The translations under genes were made by a program, and so were the position numbers. Shown piece after piece: positions 5,846 through 9,408 of a DNA stretch of 9,408 bases. The stretch lies in the NCBI GenBank assembly GCA_031278675.1, contig JAITJY010000272.1, positions 1 to 9,408 of the forward strand, given 5' to 3'. The notes beneath the pieces are model-generated. The model made no database searches. It was not told the origin of the DNA and saw only the letters and a list, made by a program, of their open reading frames with translations. Positions within the stretch are counted from its first letter, which is position 1; every line of letters begins with the position of its first letter. This stretch comes from Bifidobacteriaceae bacterium. GTDB taxonomy: Bacteria > Actinomycetota > Actinomycetes > Actinomycetales > WQXJ01.

Positions 5846-6551
5846 GGATGACGAAACCCAGCGCGAGGCGCTCGCTTTCCTGTTGGGCCGGGAGGGCTAT
5901 CAGGTGCGCACAGCGGCCGATGGCGCCGCAGCTTTAGCCGAGTTCGAGGCACAGATCCCCGAACTGGTGTTGCTCGATTTGATGATCCCGGTGGTGCCCG
6001 GGACCGAGGTCTGCCGCCGCATCCGGTTGACATCAAACGTGCCGGTGATCATGCTGACCGCCAAGAGCGATGAGGCCGATGTCGTGGTGGGCCTGGAGTT
6101 AGGCGCCGATGATTACGTCACCAAGCCCTATTCCACCCTCGAGTTGCTGGCGCGGTGCCGGCGGGCGTTGCGGCGGCATCGGGCGTTGCGCACCACCGGT
6201 TCCAAACAGGCCGTGCCGGTGGTGGCCGAACCGGAGTTGTCCCACCGCGTGATCGAGGTTGCTGGGGTCCGGTTGGACCCCGAGCGGCACCGCGTGTGGG
6301 TTGACGGTGAGGAGGTCAACCTGCCGCTGCGGGAGTTTTCGCTGCTGGAAGTGTTGATGGAGCACGCCGGGAGGGTGTTGACCCGCCCTCAGTTGCTGGA
6401 CCGCGTGTGGGGCGCCGATTTCTTCGGCGACACCAAGACCTTAGATGTTCACATCCGCCGCCTCCGCTCCCGCATTGAACCGCAGCCCGCTTCCCCTGCC
6501 CGCCTGGTCACCGTCCGGGGCCTGGGTTACCGCTTCGAAGAAAAGGCCTAG
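5823..6551 (+). CDS. regX3: Response regulator, RegX3/PhoP type (OmpR family)
   Basis: This is a two-domain DNA-binding regulator of 242 residues. The receiver domain shows the acidic pocket EDD (8-10), phosphoacceptor Asp52 in LLDLMIP, Thr79 in MLTAKSD, Tyr98 and Lys101 in DDYVTKPYS. A linker of about 30 residues (roughly 118-147) is somewhat long for the family. The C-terminal winged helix (about 148-240) has LPLREFSLLEVLMEHAGRVLTR and the recognition region TKTLDVHIRRLRSRIE, ending GLGYRFEE. ATG 5823 lies inside the end of the kinase gene, with GAGGGGG about ten bases upstream; translation is probably coupled. The expected target is the PHO box before pstS, and possibly its own expression through read-through. 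An in-frame extension back to 5565 lies within the kinase coding sequence and is rejected. Confidence 0.93.
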   Translation: MTDLLLVEDDETQREALAFLLGREGYQVRTAADGAAALAEFEAQIPELVLLDLMIPVVPGTEVCRRIRLTSNVPVIMLTAKSDEADVVVGLELGADDYVTKPYSTLELLARCRRALRRHRALRTTGSKQAVPVVAEPELSHRVIEVAGVRLDPERHRVWVDGEEVNLPLREFSLLEVLMEHAGRVLTRPQLLDRVWGADFFGDTKTLDVHIRRLRSRIEPQPASPARLVTVRGLGYRFEEKA

Positions 6552-6576
6552 CCGCGCGGGTGGCGTGGTGGTCGGG

Positions 6577-6582
6577 TAGCCT
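6577..6582 (+). promoter_or_regulatory. -10 element of a probable leaderless dapB promoter
   Basis: TAGCCT matches TANNNT and ends seven bases before ATG 6590, so transcription would begin at or next to the A of the start codon. No Shine-Dalgarno sequence lies close to this ATG other than weak G-rich bases. This arrangement is common in actinobacteria. No clear -35 is seen. Confidence 0.5.
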
Positions 6583-6589
6583 GGGCGGC

Positions 6590-7336
6590 ATGGGTAACGT
6601 GATTCCGGTGGCCATATTGGGTGCGCAAGGCCGGATGGGCGCCACCGTGGCCGATGCCGTCCAGGCCGCCCCCGACCTGCGCCTAGTAGCCGCGTTGGAC
6701 TTGGGAGATCCGGTCGCATCATTGGCCGGGGCCGAGGCCCAGGTCGCAGTTGATTTCACCGAGCCCGGAGCGAGTGAGGCCAATGTTCATGCGCTGATTG
6801 ATCTGGGTGTCCACGCCGTGGTGGGGACCAGCGGGTGGGATGCGGCCAGTTTGGCCCGGGTGCGTGAGCATTTGGAGACAGCGGCGGGCGTTGGTGTGAT
6901 CGTGGCGCCTAACTTTGCGCTCGGCGCGGTCTTGGCGATGAGTTTTGCGGCGAAAGCTGCTCGGTTCTTCGAGGCGGCTGAGATTATCGAATTGCATCAT
7001 CCCGGCAAGGTCGATGCGCCATCGGGCACGGCCCGTCACACGGCTGAGGCGATCGCTGCGGCCCGGGCGGGTGCCGCGCCGGATGCGACCGATCCGGCAA
7101 AGTCCCTGGTGGGCGCCCGGGGTGCGGTAGTTGAAGGCGTCCCGGTCCACTCGGTGCGCTTGCGTGGGCTGGTGGCTCATCAAGAAGTGTTGCTGGGCAA
7201 CCCGGGCGAATATCTGACGATCCGTCACGATTCGCTGGACCGGACCAGTTTCATGCCGGGCGTGTTGCTGGCGATCCGGGAAGTTGCAGCGCGTCCGGGC
7301 CTGACAGTTGGGCTTGAGCCCCTGCTGGACCTCTAA
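6590..7336 (+). CDS. dapB: 4-hydroxy-tetrahydrodipicolinate reductase DapB
   Basis: DapB is the cytoplasmic NAD(P)H-dependent reductase that makes tetrahydrodipicolinate on the route to diaminopimelate (for peptidoglycan) and lysine. From ATG 6590 it has 248 residues, the usual length. The N-terminal dinucleotide-binding motif is GAQGRMG (11-17). Further family motifs are VDFTEP, GTSGWD, VAPNFALGAVL, and the active-site signature ELHHPGKVDAPSGTA with His136 and Lys140 at the positions of E. coli His159 and Lys163. The C-terminal part contains the GEYLTIRHDSLDRTSFMPGVLLAIR stretch typical of the family. An upstream in-frame GTG at 6560 would add ten residues read through the promoter element and is disfavoured; GTG 6599 is a less likely shorter start. 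It lies 38 bp after the regulator gene but seems to have its own promoter. Confidence 0.95.
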   Translation: MGNVIPVAILGAQGRMGATVADAVQAAPDLRLVAALDLGDPVASLAGAEAQVAVDFTEPGASEANVHALIDLGVHAVVGTSGWDAASLARVREHLETAAGVGVIVAPNFALGAVLAMSFAAKAARFFEAAEIIELHHPGKVDAPSGTARHTAEAIAAARAGAAPDATDPAKSLVGARGAVVEGVPVHSVRLRGLVAHQEVLLGNPGEYLTIRHDSLDRTSFMPGVLLAIREVAARPGLTVGLEPLLDL

Positions 7337-7373
7337 CCCGGGGCCGGCTTACCCACCCAGGGCCGGCTTACCC
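7336..7373 (+). repeat. 19-bp tandem duplication between convergent genes
   Basis: Two adjacent 19-base units (7336-7354 and 7355-7373) differ at one base (G7340 versus A7359). Each contains GGGCCGGCTTACCC. The right copy includes the TAA stop codon of the minus-strand LCP gene (7368-7370), and the left copy starts on the last base of the dapB stop codon. No convincing bidirectional terminator is seen in this short gap. Confidence 0.85.
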
Positions 7374-8900
7374 GGCGAGGGTCGCTTCGATCAGACGGTG
7401 GGCTTCATCCACGGTGGCCTGGTCGGGGATCATCACATAGAGCCTGAGCGAGCCCATGGAATAGGTCGGCTCTGAGGCGCCGGTGCCATCAACGCTGTAT
7501 GAGGTGACCTGCCAGGACTGGCCATCTTCGAGGCGCTGTTTGACCAGGTTGGCGATCTGTTCCTGAGGGATGTTGAACTCGACGGCGTCCGCGAGGGCGG
7601 TGAGGAGTTCGTTATAACGCAGTAGGTTGGACCGCTCGGAGGCTTTATTAACCAGTGCGGCGATAACCAACTGCTGGTTCTTGCCGCGGGTGCGGTCACC
7701 GGCCGCGAAGGCGTACCGTTCGCGGCTGAACGCCAGAGCCTGTTCACCGTTGAGGTGGAGTTCGCCAGCCTCGAAGGTCATGCCCCCGCCGTGGATCGAC
7801 TTGAAACTTTCGGGGTTCACCAGGTCAATCCCGCCAACCAGGTCAACCATCTCAATCACTGATGAGAAATTGACCCGGGCGTAGTAGTCGATCGAGATGC
7901 CGTAGAGGTCCTGGAGGGTGTCGATGGACTTTTGCACGCCATAAATGCCGGCGTGGGTCAGTTTGTCTTTGGTGCCGGTGGTGTCATGGAGTTGCACATA
8001 ATAGTCGCGGGGCGTGTTGACCAGCAGGATCTGGCCGGTGTTGGGGTTGACTACCATCAAAATGTTGACATCTGACCGGGAGACGCGGCTGATTTGACCC
8101 GCTGTGTCGATCCCGGAGATGTACACCACGAACGGCTCACCCTGCGCGACTGGGGTGGGGCTGGGAGGTGGGGGCACGGCATCGTCTATGTCGAAGCTGT
8201 AGATGACCTGCACCGATGCGTAAAACTCGGGGTCTGCCTCTTCGTAGGCGGCGTAGATGCCTGCGTTCAGGGCGGCCGCGTCGAACCGCCCGGATGTGAG
8301 TTCGGTTGCGAGCCCGGTTGCGTCGCCGCAGGTGGCGAATGTGGTCTGGAACTTGTCGGCGAGGTGCGCCTCGATCGCTTCCCGGTTGACGGAATCCGCC
8401 AACTCGCCGATCACCTCGCCGGTGAGCGAGGCTGGCGCCGGGTCGTGGTCCGCGAGCGCAATGACGACGTATTCGGCTGTCGGGGCCAGCGGCGCCGCCT
8501 CTTCGAAGAACCGGTTGAAATCGCCGGCTGCTTTGACCACGGCGGCCTCGCCGGCGATCCCGACCAGCGCGACGATCGCCAGCGCACTAAACCGCACCCA
8601 CGCCGGCGGCGCCTTGGTCAGCCACAGTCCCAGCGCCACGGCCCCGCCCACCAGCGCGGCCGCGATACACGCGATGACCAGCCAAGACGTTGGGAGCATG
8701 CCTAGCTGCCCGACCATGACCAGGCAGACGATGCCGCCCACCACCAGCGCCGCCGCCAACACTCGTCCCAGCCAAGTAGCGGCGGGGCTGCGCCGGAGTG
8801 CGCTGTCCGGACTGTCTGGTGTGTCCGGGGTGTCCGGTGTGTCCGGGTTGTCCGGGTTGTCCGGGGTTTGGTTGTCAACTGTTGGGTTGGTCACGGTCAT
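7368..8900 (-). CDS. LytR-CpsA-Psr (LCP) family cell-wall glycopolymer ligase
   Basis: LCP proteins attach lipid-linked glycopolymers to peptidoglycan outside the membrane; older annotations call them LytR transcriptional attenuators. From ATG 8900 the protein is 510 residues. The order is a cytoplasmic Pro-Asp-rich tail (about 12-32), three hydrophobic helices (about 46-66, 70-94 and 101-122), an extra region of about 120 residues, a Pro-rich hinge PPPPSPTP, and the LCP domain (about 250-440). Conserved LCP residues are present: Arg275 and Asp277 in SRSDVNILMV, Arg298 in NTPRDYYV, Arg393 in FSRERYAF, and Asp402, Arg403 and Arg405 in GDRTRGKNQQ. The frame is open to an ATG at 9032, but that stretch is Arg/Ala-rich and atypical. 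AAGGA lies only two bases before ATG 8900, so GTG 8894, two codons later, may be the true start. The glycopolymer substrate is unknown. Confidence 0.9.
   Translation of the reverse strand: MTVTNPTVDNQTPDNPDNPDTPDTPDTPDSPDSALRRSPAATWLGRVLAAALVVGGIVCLVMVGQLGMLPTSWLVIACIAAALVGGAVALGLWLTKAPPAWVRFSALAIVALVGIAGEAAVVKAAGDFNRFFEEAAPLAPTAEYVVIALADHDPAPASLTGEVIGELADSVNREAIEAHLADKFQTTFATCGDATGLATELTSGRFDAAALNAGIYAAYEEADPEFYASVQVIYSFDIDDAVPPPPSPTPVAQGEPFVVYISGIDTAGQISRVSRSDVNILMVVNPNTGQILLVNTPRDYYVQLHDTTGTKDKLTHAGIYGVQKSIDTLQDLYGISIDYYARVNFSSVIEMVDLVGGIDLVNPESFKSIHGGGMTFEAGELHLNGEQALAFSRERYAFAAGDRTRGKNQQLVIAALVNKASERSNLLRYNELLTALADAVEFNIPQEQIANLVKQRLEDGQSWQVTSYSVDGTGASEPTYSMGSLRLYVMIPDQATVDEAHRLIEATLAG
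8806..8868 (-). repeat. 9-bp tandem repeat encoding the Pro-Asp tail of the LCP protein
   Basis: Seven consecutive 9-base units of the form TCCGGNNTG (plus-strand reading) run from 8806 to 8868. Two units (8842-8850 and 8851-8859) are identical and the rest differ by one to three bases. On the minus strand they encode Asn-Pro-Asp and Thr-Pro-Asp type triplets in the cytoplasmic tail before the first membrane helix. Because the unit is a multiple of three, length changes keep the frame. Confidence 0.85.
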
Positions 8901-8984
8901 GGTCCTTGGCTTGTTGGTGGTGGGCCGCGCGGCGGGCGCGGCCAGCAAGCAGCCGACCCGCCGGGCTGGCGCCGGGCCGCTCCA

Positions 8985-8990
8985 AGCGTA
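8985..8990 (-). promoter_or_regulatory. Weak candidate -10 element for the LCP gene
   Basis: On the minus strand TACGCT fits TANNNT and would give a leader of about 75-80 bases to the start at 8900. No convincing -35 is present at the normal distance. The 175-bp stretch 8901-9075 between the M23 and LCP genes shows no other clear signal, and read-through from the M23 gene is an alternative. Confidence 0.25.
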
Positions 8991-9075
8991 ACCCCTCACC
9001 TGGAACACCTGCCGAAGACTCCTCCGCATCAATCCGGTTTCTTCACGTTCCCCCCGCGAATGCTCGGTTCCGTGC

Positions 9076-9408
9076 TTACCGGTGCAAGACCGCCCGGGGG
9101 CGGGGCGCTACCAGCAGCGTTGGGTCAATGTAGTTGCCGTCGAGTCTCACCCCCCAATGCAGAGCGCCATCGCAGTGGCCTGCTTCGCCTGAGGCAATTG
9201 AGCCGATGAGTTGGTGGGCTTCGACTGAATCGCCTACGGCCATCCCACTCAAGACCGGTTCCAGGCTGGAGATGAGTTCTCCGTGGCGGATCACCACAAC
9301 GTGCCGGTCCACAATCCAGCCGTTGAAGGTGATTTGGCCCGCGCCGGGCGCGTAGACCGCGTCGCTGGCCTCCGATTTCAGGTCGACGCCTCTGTGGCCG
9401 GCCAGCCA
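9076..9408 (-). CDS. M23 (LytM-like) peptidase-domain protein, C-terminal part, 5' truncated
   Basis: The frame enters from the right edge and ends at a TAA (9076-9078), leaving 110 C-terminal residues. The fold signature of LytM-type endopeptidases is clear: GHRGVDL with the zinc-ligand pair His5 and Asp9 (numbered from the edge), YAPGAGQITFNGW, VVVIRHGELISS, VEAHQLIGSI, and HCDGALHWGVRLDGNYIDP with His84. Two residues usual in active enzymes are different: the catalytic His of the Tyr-x-His-Leu motif is replaced in SLEPV, and the first His of the His-x-His motif is Ala82. A similar pattern (CLHWG, with EPV) is common in actinobacterial M23 proteins, so this is probably a lineage form, possibly with altered or no hydrolase activity. 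Any signal peptide or membrane anchor lies outside the window. It lies upstream of the LCP gene on the same strand, a cell-wall context. Confidence 0.85.
   Translation of the reverse strand, partial: WLAGHRGVDLKSEASDAVYAPGAGQITFNGWIVDRHVVVIRHGELISSLEPVLSGMAVGDSVEAHQLIGSIASGEAGHCDGALHWGVRLDGNYIDPTLLVAPRPRAVLHR

Noticed and set aside
8257..8991. Plus-strand open frame antisense to the LCP gene with Ser/Gly/Val repeats
   Set aside because: The repeats are the complement of the 9-bp tandem repeat encoding the LCP tail; the LCP frame has conserved catalytic residues.
8901..9032. 44-residue N-terminal extension of the LCP protein from ATG 9032
   Set aside because: The extension is Arg/Ala/Pro-rich, contains a Leu-Leu-Ala-Ala stretch but no plausible topology before the acidic tail, and ATG 8900 or GTG 8894 have a nearby AAGGA.

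Overview
This is a high-GC window, almost certainly from an actinobacterium (Actinomycetota). The evidence is the strong G/C third-position bias, a Streptomyces/Mycobacterium-style PHO box, a SenX3-RegX3-like kinase/regulator pair with the kinase gene first, at least one TANNNT promoter placed for a leaderless mRNA, and a LytR-CpsA-Psr (LCP) protein with an actinobacterial-style M23 (LytM) protein next to it. Genus cannot be fixed from the sequence. No rRNA, tRNA, CRISPR array, transposase or prophage gene was seen.

Layout. Positions 2-268 (+) hold the 3' end of an unrecognised gene. Positions 269-477 are a regulatory gap with a GC-rich hairpin and three tandem 11-bp PHO-box units. Positions 478-4451 (+) carry a complete high-affinity phosphate ABC transporter in the order pstS, pstC, pstA, pstB, with short overlaps at each junction, including ATGA overlaps at pstC/pstA and pstA/pstB. 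A 200-bp gap (4452-4651) holds two perfect copies of a 28-bp direct repeat and two competing hairpins. Positions 4652-6551 (+) encode a sensor histidine kinase and an OmpR-family regulator that overlap by 23 bp. Positions 6590-7336 (+) encode dapB of the lysine/diaminopimelate pathway. On the minus strand, converging on dapB, lie an LCP cell-wall ligase (7368-8900) and, upstream of it, a truncated M23-domain protein (9076-9408).

How it fits together. The PHO box before pstS is the kind of site bound by RegX3/PhoP-type regulators, and such a regulator is encoded just downstream of the transporter. The simplest model is a self-contained phosphate-starvation module: low phosphate activates the kinase, the phosphorylated regulator binds the PHO box and pstSCAB is induced, with possible read-through into the two-component genes. 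phoU, a usual partner, is absent from this window. dapB, the LCP enzyme and the M23 protein all relate to the cell wall but are probably separate transcription units.

The core genes belong to known families and I see no clearly new system. The less ordinary signals are the 28-bp repeat pair and alternative hairpins between pstB and the kinase gene, the low-complexity N-terminal extension of PstB built on a tandem DNA repeat, the 9-bp repeat encoding the tail of the LCP protein and its extra extracytoplasmic region, the M23 domain lacking the usual catalytic histidines, and a 19-bp tandem duplication between the convergent genes.
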